A stretch of 64,000 nucleotides of DNA, from positions 6,155,431-6,219,430 of the forward strand of contig CM119266.1 of the NCBI GenBank assembly GCA_051294375.1. Direction: 5' to 3'. The notes beneath the pieces were generated by a model that saw only the letters and a list, made by a program, of their open reading frames with translations, ran no database searches and was not told where the DNA came from. Made by a program: the position numbers and the translations under genes. This DNA comes from Paraspadella gotoi. Lineage: Eukaryota; Chaetognatha. Below, one piece after another: positions 12,401 through 23,400 of this stretch (the stretch's first letter is position 1; the number at the start of each line of letters is the position of its first letter).

Positions 12401-14841
12401 NNNNNNNNNNNNNNNNNNNNNNNNNNNNNNNNNNNNNNNNNNNNNNNNNNNNNNNNNNNNNNNNNNNNNNNNNNNNNNNNNNNNNNNNNNNNNNNNNNNN
12501 NNNNNNNNNNNNNNNNNNNNNNNNNNNNNNNNNNNNNNNNNNNNNNNNNNNNNNNNNNNNNNNNNNNNNNNNNNNNNNNNNNNNNNNNNNNNNNNTGTAT
12601 GGTTGTTGTTTGTATTGTTTATTTTTGTCATTAATCATTTGAAGTGATTTAATATTATTATTTATTTTGGTCGTTCGCTTGTTATTGGTTCTTCTCGTTG
12701 CAATTGTCTGTTGTTGTTNNNNNNNNNNNNNNNNNNNNNNNNNNNNNNNNNNNNNNNNNNNNNNNNNNNNNNNNNNNNNNNNNNNNNNNNNNNNNNNNNN
12801 NNNNNNNNNNNNNNNNNNNNNNNNNNNNNNNNNNNNNNNNNNNNNNNNNNNNNNNNNNNNNNNNNNNNNNNNNNNNNNNNNNNNNNNNNNNNNNNNNNNN
12901 NNNNNNNNNNNNNNNNNNNNNNNNNNNNNNNNNNNNNNNNNNNNNNNNNNNNNNNNNNNNNNNNNNNNNNNNNNNNNNNNNNNNNNNNGTTAATTTGTTC
13001 CGGAATTTTGTTTTACACTAACCTTAATTACTTAGCCTTTTCCATAACCTTAATCACTAAGCAAATAACTAGCCTGAATCACTGACCTAATCTTTAACTC
13101 TAAATCCAAACTAACCTAAAAAGTAAGGAAAAAAAGACCAGATATCGAGAGGTNNNNNNNNNNACCCCGCCTCTTCCCAGTTATGCGGGGCGGTGATCGG
13201 AGCCGGGATCCTCAAAGGCCTGACCCCCGACGGACTCAACAGTCCCCTGGGGGCGACGTCTTTGGCGAAAGGGGCCAAGCATGTGGGGAACGTGTCCACG
13301 GAATACCACATCAACGCCGGGCAGGTGGGTGTGTTGAAGGAGTGGTGGTTTGGGGTCTTGAAGAGGGGGGGAAAGCGTCTCATTCCTGTTAATTTGTTCC
13401 GGNNNNNNNNNNTAAAATGTCTTTCGCAGTTTTTTCGGCGTAATATTTATTATTCACACGCTAACGTTCGTTCTCGAGCTTATGGAGTTGTGGCCCTCGT
13501 TAGTGATCAGCGGGGATTTCCGTCTATGTTTTCCGTCTATGTTTTCCGTTTATGTCCAACAACAAGCAGCAATGAAATTATATGTATTTTTAATATTAAT
13601 GAATGGTATGTAATTAATTATTATAAGCAACCCTTGTCCCTTAGCGATTAGTCATTGACTACTAAGTTCCTTCTCCACTCAGTGATTCTTTTTCGCCTCT
13701 GCCCTCTGTTCATTCCCAATTGTTAAACTTCAATTACATTTGTCATTGACCACTCTCATCATTTACATTTGTCATTGACCACTCTCATCATTTACATTTG
13801 TCATTGAACACTCTCATCATTTACATTTGTCATTGACCACTCTCATCATTTACATTTGTCATTGACCACTCTCATCATTTACATTTGTCATTGATCACAC
13901 TCAGCATTTACATTTGTCATTGCCCACTCTCATCATTTACATTTGTCATTGACCACTCTCATCATTTAGATTTGTCATTGACCACTCTCAACATTTACAT
14001 TTGTCATTGACCACTCTCATCAATTATTCCCCTCATTTAAAACGCGGGCGTGAGTTTAAGTTCGCTGCTTAAGGAGCCGCAGCAAGGGGGCTTCTTTGAA
14101 AAAAAGTGCCGGTTATTTATGATTCGTTATTGTTATTAGAGACGATGAAACCACTGACCATATTTCTCTCAATGACAACAAACCACTGGCCACTTGTAGT
14201 CTTCCTTTATCAAAGACCACAATCCACTGACCACTCCCCCCCCCCCACCTCACAGGGATTCGGCATCGAATTCTTTATCACATTCATCCTCGTCTTCACC
14301 GTCTTCGCCTCTTGTGACAACAAACGAAGCGATCACAATGGATCGTCGCCTTTGGCCATCGGACTCGCCGTCGTCGTCTGCCATCTTTGGGCTGTAAGTC
14401 TTTTGTTTCTTGACAATTTTGAGATGGGAAAAGCGACATCTCCTGAATTTTTGGAATAATTATAATTATTCTTTCCTTTATCTAGTTTATGTATTTTTCA
14501 ATTTGTAGCTGAAATTTTTTTTTATTTGACTCATAAAATTTTAACAATAGTAAAAATCAAAATAATAATAAAACTATATATATTTTTTTACTATGTTTCA
14601 AACGCATATTTAAAAAAGAAAAATGAGAAGAAAGAAAAAATGAAAAGATCCTCCAATTTATTTAAAGAATTCGATATTCGACGCATAAACAAAAATTCTT
14701 TCACCAAAGAAAATTCCTTTTTTCAATCGGTTGAGTGAATTCGAATCAGAAGCGAAGAAGAAGTTTCTTTCTTTCTTTTTCTTTACTTTAAAAAAAAAAA
14801 TTTTCTTCCTCGTTTAGTTTTTGACAAATAGGGAAAATGCC

Positions 14842-14905
<64 letters not shown>

Positions 14906-15768
14906 ATGTCAGAGAGACTCCGAAAGGAAATAAATTTCTTACTTTAGCAACCAAAGCAGGTTTTTAAAAAAATAGAAAGTTAAATGAATTACTTTTTTAA
15001 AGTTTAATTAAAAAAGGCTTATTTGTAATTAAATTTTATTTGATTAATAATCACTGGTTGTATTATTTCAGCCTCATATAAAAAAAATCCCTTCTCTCTG
15101 TCTCACGCAAATTTTTCGAAGAGTTTTAATCAATTTATTTATTTCATCTAATAATTTATCCCCTTAAGTCTAAATAAGATCACCGCCTCCCCTTAAACCA
15201 GGTCCCGGCCACCGGCGCATCCATGAACACAGCGAGAAGTTTCGGTCCAGCGGTTGTCGCTGGAATTTGGGAGGATCATTGGGTAAGTTAACTTTTTAAA
15301 CGACATGAAATTTTATTTATTGTTGTTATTATTATTATTTAGATATGTTTAATCAAAGCGAACGTGTTTCCCATTATGATTTAGTAAGCAGTCCGGCAAA
15401 GAAAGAAACAATTAATATTAACAATTAATTTCCATCATAGTCTTCGCCGACATCCCATTTACCTTTTGTTTTTCCCCCTCAGGTTTACTGGGTCGGTCCG
15501 CTGCTCGGCGGCGTCGCTGCGGGTTTCATTTACGATCATTTCTTCGCCGCGAATTCGTCGAAACAAAAATTCAGAACTTGCATGTTGGGCGCCGAATACG
15601 AGGTTGTGAAACTACTAGAATAAACCCTATTTAACTATTATAATAAAGTAAATGTGTAATTTAATTTTATAAACTGTCCAGGGCGAAGATTTCGAGGCTG
15701 TGGACGAAAAGCCCAAGCAAATTATGGAATCTGAAGACGACATCGTGGAAACAAAATCCGAAGTTTGA
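9496..15768 (+). CDS. Aquaporin (water channel), 5' exon missing
   Basis: A six-helix MIP-family channel. Exons: 9496-9595, 10151-10257, 12232-12305 (5' part lost in a gap), 13181-13324, 14256-14393, 15202-15282, 15483-15602 and 15682-15768 (TGA). Intact junction phases agree. Landmarks: [15 protein letters not shown] opens helix 1; [20 protein letters not shown] follows the first NPA, whose Asn-Pro falls in the gap at 12207-12231; [14 protein letters not shown] is helix 4; [16 protein letters not shown] is helix 5, with its conserved His. The second NPA box reads [12 protein letters not shown], so Pro is replaced by Thr while the selectivity-filter Arg is kept. Loop C is long (about 30 residues). 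The cytoplasmic tail is acidic. Two introns have atypical donors (GTGCTG after 12305, GTTGTG after 15602). It resembles classical water-selective aquaporins more than aquaglyceroporins. The start codon is not visible. Confidence 0.93.
11206..13402. repeat. Noisy inverted self-copy inside aquaporin gene
   Basis: The DNA from about 11206 to 12180 is, in reverse complement, an indel-rich copy of 12232-13402. It contains the loop-B exon (minus copy 11921-12099), the loop-C exon (minus copy about 11340-11530) and the intron motif GGTCGTTCGC, all in mirrored order. Gaps at 12207-12231, 12350-12595, 12719-12988, 13154-13163 and 13403-13412 surround it. The plus-strand arm has open frames; the minus arm carries many indels. 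The minus arm keeps the acceptor TCTTTCAG and the start of the loop-B exon that the gap removed from the plus arm, in the phase needed to follow exon 10151-10257. A long-read fold-back or a mis-joined haplotype is the simplest explanation. Confidence 0.75.
13733..14028. repeat. 29-bp minisatellite, about 10 copies
   Basis: Head-to-tail units of 29 bp containing TTGTCATTGACCACTCTCAT, with a few substitutions (for example GAACAC, GATCACACTCAG, GCCCAC). There are no spacers between units, so this is a minisatellite rather than a CRISPR-like array. It lies in the aquaporin intron between exons 13181-13324 and 14256-14393. Confidence 0.9.
14842..14898. repeat. (GA)n microsatellite in aquaporin intron
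   Basis: An almost pure GA dinucleotide run of about 55 bp. Confidence 0.9.
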
Positions 15769-17443
15769 TTTTGAACAAAAGAACATCACTCGTCGTTCGC
15801 CCAACATCCTTTTTTTTTCAAAAATACTACATTTTTATTACTTAATTCTATTAATATATTCCATCGGGTGGCTTTAATATTTTCTACCCAAAGATTCCGC
15901 AAAGTTATTTTTTTTTCTTTGTTAATAATTTCGTCTTCATTCATTTTTGCTGCGTTATATTTCTAACGTCGTTGAACGCTGATAAAATACTCATTTGTAT
16001 ATTTTCAAATTCCGCCGCGAGGGGCGCCGCTGTTATTTTCGCTTTTTTTATTTCCCAAGGGGTCGTCGATAAAAAAGTTTTTGTGGACTTTTAAACGTTA
16101 GAACTTTTTTTTTAATTTCCATTAACCGAAATGTATTTTTTTGCTTTCGAACGCAATTGTTTCATATACATTTTTAGTTGAAATAGACGTTTTATTTGCC
16201 TGAATCAACTGAGATTATATTATTTCATTTTAGCTAAGTCAAGTCATTCAAGCCAAATCTTTTTTAATATTATTAAACAAAAGACACCGCTAGTTTTCTC
16301 ACAGTCTTAAATAATTTCTCTACTCTCACCCAAACACATTTTTCAACTCTCTTCGTAATTTTTTTTTCGATGATGCGACTCCCAAATTTCGACACAAAAA
16401 AACGTTGAAAAATGTTGTCACGCGCCACCGACTAAAAACTTGAAAAGATTCATCCAAAACATTTCTTTTGATTATTCGTTTTTCTCTTTCGTCAAAATCA
16501 AATATGAATGATCTTTTGTTTCCGTCGCCTTTGTTCATCAATCTTCTTCTTAAAACTTAATAATCCTATTTTCTTTTTAACATTGATCTCTTTAGTCGCG
16601 TGAAAACCCCGGTCCATCAGTCGGTAGACGTTAAGTGAAGAAAAGTAAGCTTAGTGAACGGAAAATGTTACGAAAAAAGGTTTCGTCGTTTGAACTTTGA
16701 ACCTTGTCGTATGAAAAAGAGGAAGAGGAAAAGGAGCAGCAGAAGGAGAAGCAGCCGGAAAATCAGCATGAGAAGCAGCAGGAATAGCAGCCGAAAAAAA
16801 AACAAGAAGAGGAAGAGGAGAAAAATGAATAAGTGATGGAACTGGAAGCGGAGCAACTCTATAAGTCACTTGTCGGTCGGTCGGTCGGTATGTCTGGCCA
16901 TCGTTCTGTCCCACTTACGTTAAAAATGCATATAATTTCCTTATAGTTGGTTGCTCTTTTGTTAAGACAAGCTCCGCCTTAAGGAAATCCTGCATGTCAT
17001 AAATATATGGACTAAGAAAGTTATTTTAGTCATGTTATGTCACGTCATGTCATATTATGTTATGATAAATACCCGTATAAAGGCAGTCACTGCGGCGCAA
17101 CACATTTCAATTACCATTCTTATTTTTGTTTTTGTTTCTCAACTCAACAATCTCAGTTTTCTTTCTTTTTTTCAGACTTAGTTATCATGGAAACGTCGTT
17201 CATCAAACTCATATTACTATTAATTATACAAGCGAGCAAAACATTATTCATTTCATTGTATTTTTTTCCCTCCCATAGGGATAACTTTTTATACCCAATG
17301 AATGATCTTTCAATAAATGAAATAAATTCCAATTTCTAGTTTTAAAATTTCTCTTCTACCAAACTAAAACAAGAATTGAAACCAATAATAAATAGTTTTT
17401 TTTTTTCAATTTGAATATCTTTTCAAACCCAATGAATCTTCTC
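15769..17443. other. Intergenic, convergent 3' flanks
   Basis: The 3' flank of aquaporin (plus strand) and of the RASSF gene (minus strand) meet here. AT-rich with no supported gene. A purine-rich stretch at about 16715-16830 and a GGTC tetranucleotide run at about 16872-16890 explain the open frames. A 20-bp sequence containing CAAACCCAATGAATCTTCTC is tandemly duplicated at about 17423-17466 and overlaps the RASSF stop codon. Confidence 0.7.
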
Positions 17444-18878
17444 TCAAACCCAATGAATCTTCTCAGTCTCTACCCGCGATTCAATTTCTTCGATGAGTTT
17501 ATTCATTTTTTCTTTGTATTTTTCGAAAACGAGTTTGACTGAATCCATCTCTTCCGCCATGGCCGCGTCCATTCTGAAAATAAATTGAATGTAGAAATTG
17601 AATAATTGAGAAATAATATCTAGAAAACCTTCTTTTTTTTTTGCTTTCTCTGGAAGAAAATAATATTCTTGAATTATAATAATTGGCTAGCATGACATAT
17701 GAGAAAATGAGATCTTTTTATATTAATTATTACATTTAAATTTATTTTTTGAATGATCGCGCCAATTAAAAATTGGTTAGCATGATTCTGAAACTACCAA
17801 GAAGTAAAAGCAAAAAAGTTTGTTAAAAACTTTTAAAATTTTTTTCAAATTTGCGGCATAGTTCAAAATCATTCCAGAATCTTCTTCCTCTTCCTTAATC
17901 CTTTTCTCTGTTTCCGGGTTTCATTCATCTGTGATGGTCCCAAAAAATCACCTCTGCAGCATTGCAGCTAGTATAGGTTCTGGGACGTGCAGCAACTCCG
18001 CCACCTCCGCCGTGACCTCTTCGCTCGAATCTCGATCCATGACGAAGATTCTAGATTCCGCTTCGCAAGGACCGAGGCGAAGTCTGGGTTGGAAAGGGGA
18101 TGAGAAAGGGGTGGGGCCGATTGGGGGATGTTGAAGGGGTGCGGGGTCAGGAAGGACGAAGGAGGAAAGGTATGATGAGAAAAGGTTTGGTTGAATTAAG
18201 TATTAAGTAAAAGACCATTTGAGTACATGAGAAGCTCGGGTGATTATCTCATTGGCAGAACATAAGATTGATGGGCCTCACTGCTCATTTTACCAGGTGA
18301 TTAACCACCTGCATATCTTCCCACTTTGGTGAGTAACCAACTATTCAAACACCAGGTTAATAATGGCCTATGTTGATCATTCCACAATGAAATCACCTGG
18401 TGATCAATGGGCTTTGGTGATCAGCAATGGCCGCGATCTCTCCGCTGCTCTTCACCGCATAAAGTTGAAAATCTCGACTCTCGTTTTCGATGCGGAATTT
18501 TCCCTGAGGATGTTGACGACGTCTTCGGCGGTGTGGTCGTGATGAACGCGAACGCTCGTCACGGGAGAGAAGGGGAGTTTTGGAGACTTTTATTTATTTA
18601 TTAATTTATTAGTTTATTTATTTATTAATTGTCTATGATATTTAATTTATATATATTTATATACATATTTATATTCAATTTATTTATTTATTAATGGTGT
18701 ATGATATTTAAGAAAGATTACAAATTTAAGGATGCCAACTTATGAATTATTAATTAATTTTGATGATTTTGATTTGCTTTCTTCGGCGATTTTTCGAATG
18801 TTCATTTATATTCTAATTCATTGCATAATTTGTTTATAACTTAGAAAATCCGCATTTTTTTTACTATAAAAGAAAATA

Positions 18879-18957
<79 letters not shown>

Positions 18958-19311
18958 ATCCGATACCCGTATTCCGGCACGAACGTCCTTGTCTGTTCCC
19001 TGTAGACGTGTCCATTGATGGAGACTCTCTTCCGGCGACTCACGTCTCGATCCAGACTCCGCAACGAGGCTCTGGATCGGGGACGAGGCGTCGACATCCC
19101 CAACGCCTCGTCCGCGGAGTCGAACCCGTCGAGGGAGGTTGAGTCCAAGGATTCGAGAGAGAAGAGGGAGGAGTTGGAGGATGAGGAGTAGAGGGAGGAG
19201 GATGAGGAGTTGAGCGAGGAGGATGAGGAGTTGTGAGGTGATTGGGTCAATGAGGATGAAGAGTTGAGAGTTGATTCGGCCAATGAGGAGACGAGGCTCG
19301 GTTCTTTTATG
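17444..19311 (-). CDS. RASSF-like Ras-association + SARAH domain protein
   Basis: Four exons read right to left: about 19311-18967, 18554-18397, 18083-17952 and 17573-17444 (TGA). The first encodes a Ser-rich segment, then RRKRVSINGHVYREQTRTF and VPEYG, matching the region before the RA domain in RASSF2/4/6-type proteins. The second holds the RA domain (VRVHHDHTAEDVVNILR, then FQLYAVKSSGEIAA and SPLITR), but one A is missing in the run at 18498-18501. Adding one base makes the exon length fit both neighbours. The third continues LRLGPCEAESRIFVMDRD and starts the SARAH helix (EVTAEVAELLHVPEPILAA). The fourth completes it (MAEEMDSVKLVFEKYKEKM). SARAH domains dimerise with Hippo-type MST kinases and RA domains bind Ras-like GTPases; these roles are family knowledge. 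The N-terminus and start codon are not identified. An intron carries a (CT)n block at 18883-18957. Confidence 0.85.
18883..18957. repeat. (CT)n microsatellite in RASSF intron
   Basis: A nearly pure CT run of about 75 bp lying just inside the intron after the donor at 18966-18961 (minus-strand GTATCG). It explains the Arg-Glu run that appears if the exon is read through. Confidence 0.9.
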
Positions 19312-20429
19312 ACCCGAAAAACTCGATGATCAAAATATGAAGAAATTTTATTTATTTTTTTTTTTTAATTTTAAACTTTGCTACATTAATACCAGACTGT
19401 ATACAAAGATTATCTTTTTAGTTCTTTTTACTAATTAATCCACCTATAATTTCAAATCTTACATCAAAGATTATAACCTTTTTTGAAAAACTTTTATTTT
19501 TTCTATTGAATTTTGTTTTTGTTTTTTTTATAAAAAAAGTTAAGATAATGAGTTGATCAAACGTTAAATTATTAAAACATTTTTAGTATTATTTTAAATG
19601 TTTGCTATAGTCGAGTATTTTGGGTTTTTAAAAAACCTTGAAGTGGAACCAAGTTGCGCCGTTGAGAGTCTGGTTGATAGGGTAAGGATAGGTGGGGTAA
19701 GGATAGGTGAGGTAAGGATAGGTGGGGTAAGGATAGGTGGGGTAAGGATAGGTGAGGTAAGGATAGATGATGTAAGGATAGGTGAGGTAAGGATAGATGA
19801 TGTAAGGATAGGTGAGGTAAGGATAGATGATGTAAGGATAGGTGAGGTAAGGATAGGTGAGATAAGGATAGGTGAGGATAGGTGAGGATTGATCCATTTA
19901 TTTTTATCAACAAGGCTCGCTTTATCTGTTTGGAAACCGTTTACATTTTTTTATAAATAAAAGGACAAACTTATAATAAATATAAAAAAAAGTTTAAACT
20001 TTGAAGAAAAAATGGATGAAGGATTTAAAAACCGTATCGTTTTGAATTCATTTAAATTTTAACGGAAAACAAGAAATTAACTTCATTGGAATCACCCTCT
20101 CAGCGCCACACCTTAATGGAATATTGAACATCGATAAATGAAGAAAAAATGTATCGACTATTAAAACCAAGGGACATCGAGAAAAAGCTATATTATTTTT
20201 CTTTTAACGAACTTATTTCTCTCCGATAACAAAGTCACGAGAAAGATTTATTTTTATTAAGTAGTTACGGATTCTCTGTGCCGATATTTAAGTACTAATC
20301 CGTAATATTAAAGTAGATTTTAGCTGCACTGTGAGATTTGCTCTAACCATACATTTAACTCCTTTTTTTTTCTTTATATATTGGTTTATTAATTTTATTT
20401 ATAATTAATAAATTTATTTTATAAATTAC
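19312..20429. other. Intergenic AT-rich DNA
   Basis: No supported exon apart from the GGTAAGGATA minisatellite described separately. Long T and A runs flank it. The RASSF first exon and promoter should lie somewhere here. Confidence 0.6.
19676..19892. repeat. 15-bp minisatellite, about 14 copies
   Basis: Tandem units of the form GGTGAGGTAAGGATA with GGTGG, GATGAT and GGTGA variants. Because 15 is a multiple of three, several frames stay open and give five-residue repeats such as VRIGE. I treat these as artefacts: there are no splice sites, no start with context, and the repeat is AT-rich like its flanks. Confidence 0.9.
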
Positions 20430-23400
20430 CTTTAAATCGAAAATTCTTTGGTAGACTGTCGAATATGTTCGTTTGCATTTTGTCGAAGATGCTCTTTTGT
20501 TGAGTTTGTTTCGTCGTGATTTTCGCTTCTGNNNNNNNNNNTTCGCTTCTGCGGCCGACGGTGCGCCGATCGACGCAGAGTCGGTTTCATCGCCGGCTAC
20601 GCCATTTTCCGTTGCCGACAGGTGAGTGCGGCGTGCAGCGGCGTCATGGAGTGACGCTTGCAGCATAGGGATGCGGAGATGCTGCGGCGTGTCTCTTTGA
20701 CGGTAAAGACTTTGTCGTTTGCGGCAAGGAATCGCGTTGAACTTCGTCAATGACTTCTTGACGAGATTGGCTGAAAAAGAAGTTGAGGCCGCAGATATGA
20801 GTTACAACTTACAACACGGAAGTGATAGCTAAAGTTATGCAGCATTACCGCACTATCATTCAAGAATAATAATTTTTGATAGATTGATTATTTATTTAAT
20901 TGCTTGATATTGGATCACGAGATGCGCTAATGAAATAAGGACTATGTACTTTCATCTCCTAGTTTTTATTTTTATCACACTCTTTAACCCTTGATTGAAC
21001 TTGAGTTAATGTAGGAGTCTACGTCGTTCTTAGATATTCTGATGGAAGACTTTTTCAATGGAGATTTTCGTTAACAATCTGACTAGCCAAATAATGTCAA
21101 CGCCCCTGGGAAAAATTCAGGTAAAAATACAGATGTATCAACAACACTACGATATAACCGAAGTCCGTTGCATCTGAAGGGCTCGCATTTTTTCTCTATA
21201 GACAAATAACCATCATGTTGACATCAAACCATTCAGATTCAAATGGACTAGTCCGCTCGGGAAAATATTTTCGACGCAATTTTTATATATAAAATAAAGG
21301 ATTTCTCAACTTCAATACAATGTTCAAACGACATTTAACATATGTATGTGCATTTTACAATAATACTTCAAAATTCAGGAATCCGATAGCCATATGTCTG
21401 AAGGGCTCTCAATAATTTTTCTTTACATTTTATTTGGTTATTTGATCATGATACGGACTCATGGTAAAGTGAAATTAGTCCATTTGTGAAAATTTGTGTA
21501 TTTAAAGTAAAAGTAAAAGAGGGGAGCTAATCAATCGGAATTGTGCTAAGAGTTTTTCAACCGGGAGTCAGATTCAGGGAAAAATCTTCTATGGCGAAAT
21601 CTTCCAAACGAGAGAAGGGTCAATTCTCCAAATATTTTGGTTAATGAATTTTGTATACTTATGTAGGATTTTTTTAAACTTAATGATTAACAATATTGCC
21701 ATCATTCTACCTTGGCCGGTATAAGTAATATATTAAAAAAACCTCGGCTTTGTTCGTCAGAGCTTAGTCCTGAACTTAATATCTTGAGTTTTTAATTGAC
21801 TATTTAATTAATTCGCGGACAGAGAAAGGGAAAGTTTCATTAAAAATAATAAAATCAGTTAATAATTGAAAAATAATTAGCCAATGTCGAATCTTTAAGA
21901 ATACAAATAAGATATAAAAGAGAACCCTTCATATTTCTACAATTTTTTCAACTGTAACCTGAACCTCACACAGTCGGTACCCACAGATTAGCCCCAACCC
22001 CCTCTTCAGAATTTGCAAAGGAACCAAACAGCGACTCTGCAAGAAAAGTCAAATAGCGAATCTATTATTCCATCTGGAATAAACGGAAGAAAAGACGCAA
22101 ACGTAAGAACTGATTTCGTCGTTTGGCTGATGACTCGTCCACGGCGATCCGCAGCTCGGCGTGCGCAGACGTCGCTCGGCCATTTCCCCATGGCAATGCA
22201 AGAAAAAATAATAGAGAACGTAGAGTTAGAATAATAAATTCCATCAGATCAAACTCGTAATTGTTCCATTACTTAACTTACAATTTTCTTAACTTACCCA
22301 ACTAAAACTGACGCGCCAATGTCTTCGTTTTAATCTACTTCGGTCGCGTCGACTCCGCGAAACAAAGAAAATTAAAAAAAAACAAAACAAACAGATTTTC
22401 CAAGATGGCCGCGATGACATTTAAAAAAAAAAAGAACTTTCTTCTCGTGAATTTTAATCTTAAAAACTCAACGCGATTTCTAATGAAAGATTCAGTGTTT
22501 AGGAGATATTGCGAAAAGAGATTTTGTTTTTTCCTTGAGTTGATAACCTGATTCTACTTGCGGGTTCAAATTCACAGCTGCGTCTTCAAATTAGAATTTT
22601 TTTTTAAATTAAAATTTATTTCATGCGTCGGCTCGGTAAAACTGTCGGCTTCATAATTAGATAAAGTTTCATCCCATCAGCTGACCTATTTAGTAAAGTG
22701 TGTAGTTAAAATAAATGATTGAAATAGTTAGCCCTTTTCATATCCATATCCGTATGACTCCAAACCATAAAGAACCGCCTGACAAAAAACAAACAAACCC
22801 CCTCGGCCTTTCACCAACTAACAAGAAACCATCGACCATTAACCATTAACAACCAACCAACTAGCGAGGCCTTTCCACCCTTCACGCAAAGTGACCAGTG
22901 ATCCTTCAGTGAAGGCTTCACCCGCTTACCGAGTAGTGAAACTCCTCTTGAAGTGAATGGGCGCGGCTTCGTCGCTTTTCTCCAATCGAATCGGCGACTT
23001 GACTCCCCAGTGTAGCTTCAACAGACCCTCCACTGCAAGACCTGTCGAGGTATGCGGGAATTTGTAAGTTGTGGTGGCAAGGTTTTGGTTGTGCCGCGAG
23101 TATTAGCAGGGCAATTCGGCCCTATGTTCTGTTTCAATGCGACCATTTCAGCTAAAGTTCAAAAGCGAAGGGGGAACGGACGGTCATACAGACGGACGGT
23201 CGGACGGAGGGATATCTTTTTTTTTTTAAATATTTTTTTACAATTCGATGTTCAGACAGACCGACAAAGTGAATCATAGAGCCGGAATATGCTATGATCA
23301 GATCCGGCTAAAAAAGTCATGGTTCTGACTGTTGACGTTGTATTATTTCAGTTGTTCTTTTTGCGTATTTAAGAAGCAGCGGCATTAAGTCGGAGAGTGG

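Noticed and set aside
13733-14028. Regular 29-bp repeats suggesting a CRISPR array
   Set aside because: Units are head to tail with no unique spacers, inside an animal intron; this is a minisatellite.
19598-19913. Five-residue repeat protein (VRIGE) across the GGTAAGGATA array
   Set aside because: The 15-bp period keeps all frames open; no start, splice sites or coding-like flanks.
20690-20850. Plus-strand frame with NFVNDFLTRLAEKE, reminiscent of a histone H2B helix
   Set aside because: The similarity covers about 20 residues, the frame has a stop just upstream, and the minus strand shows a strong acceptor and longer open exon that fits a three-exon gene.
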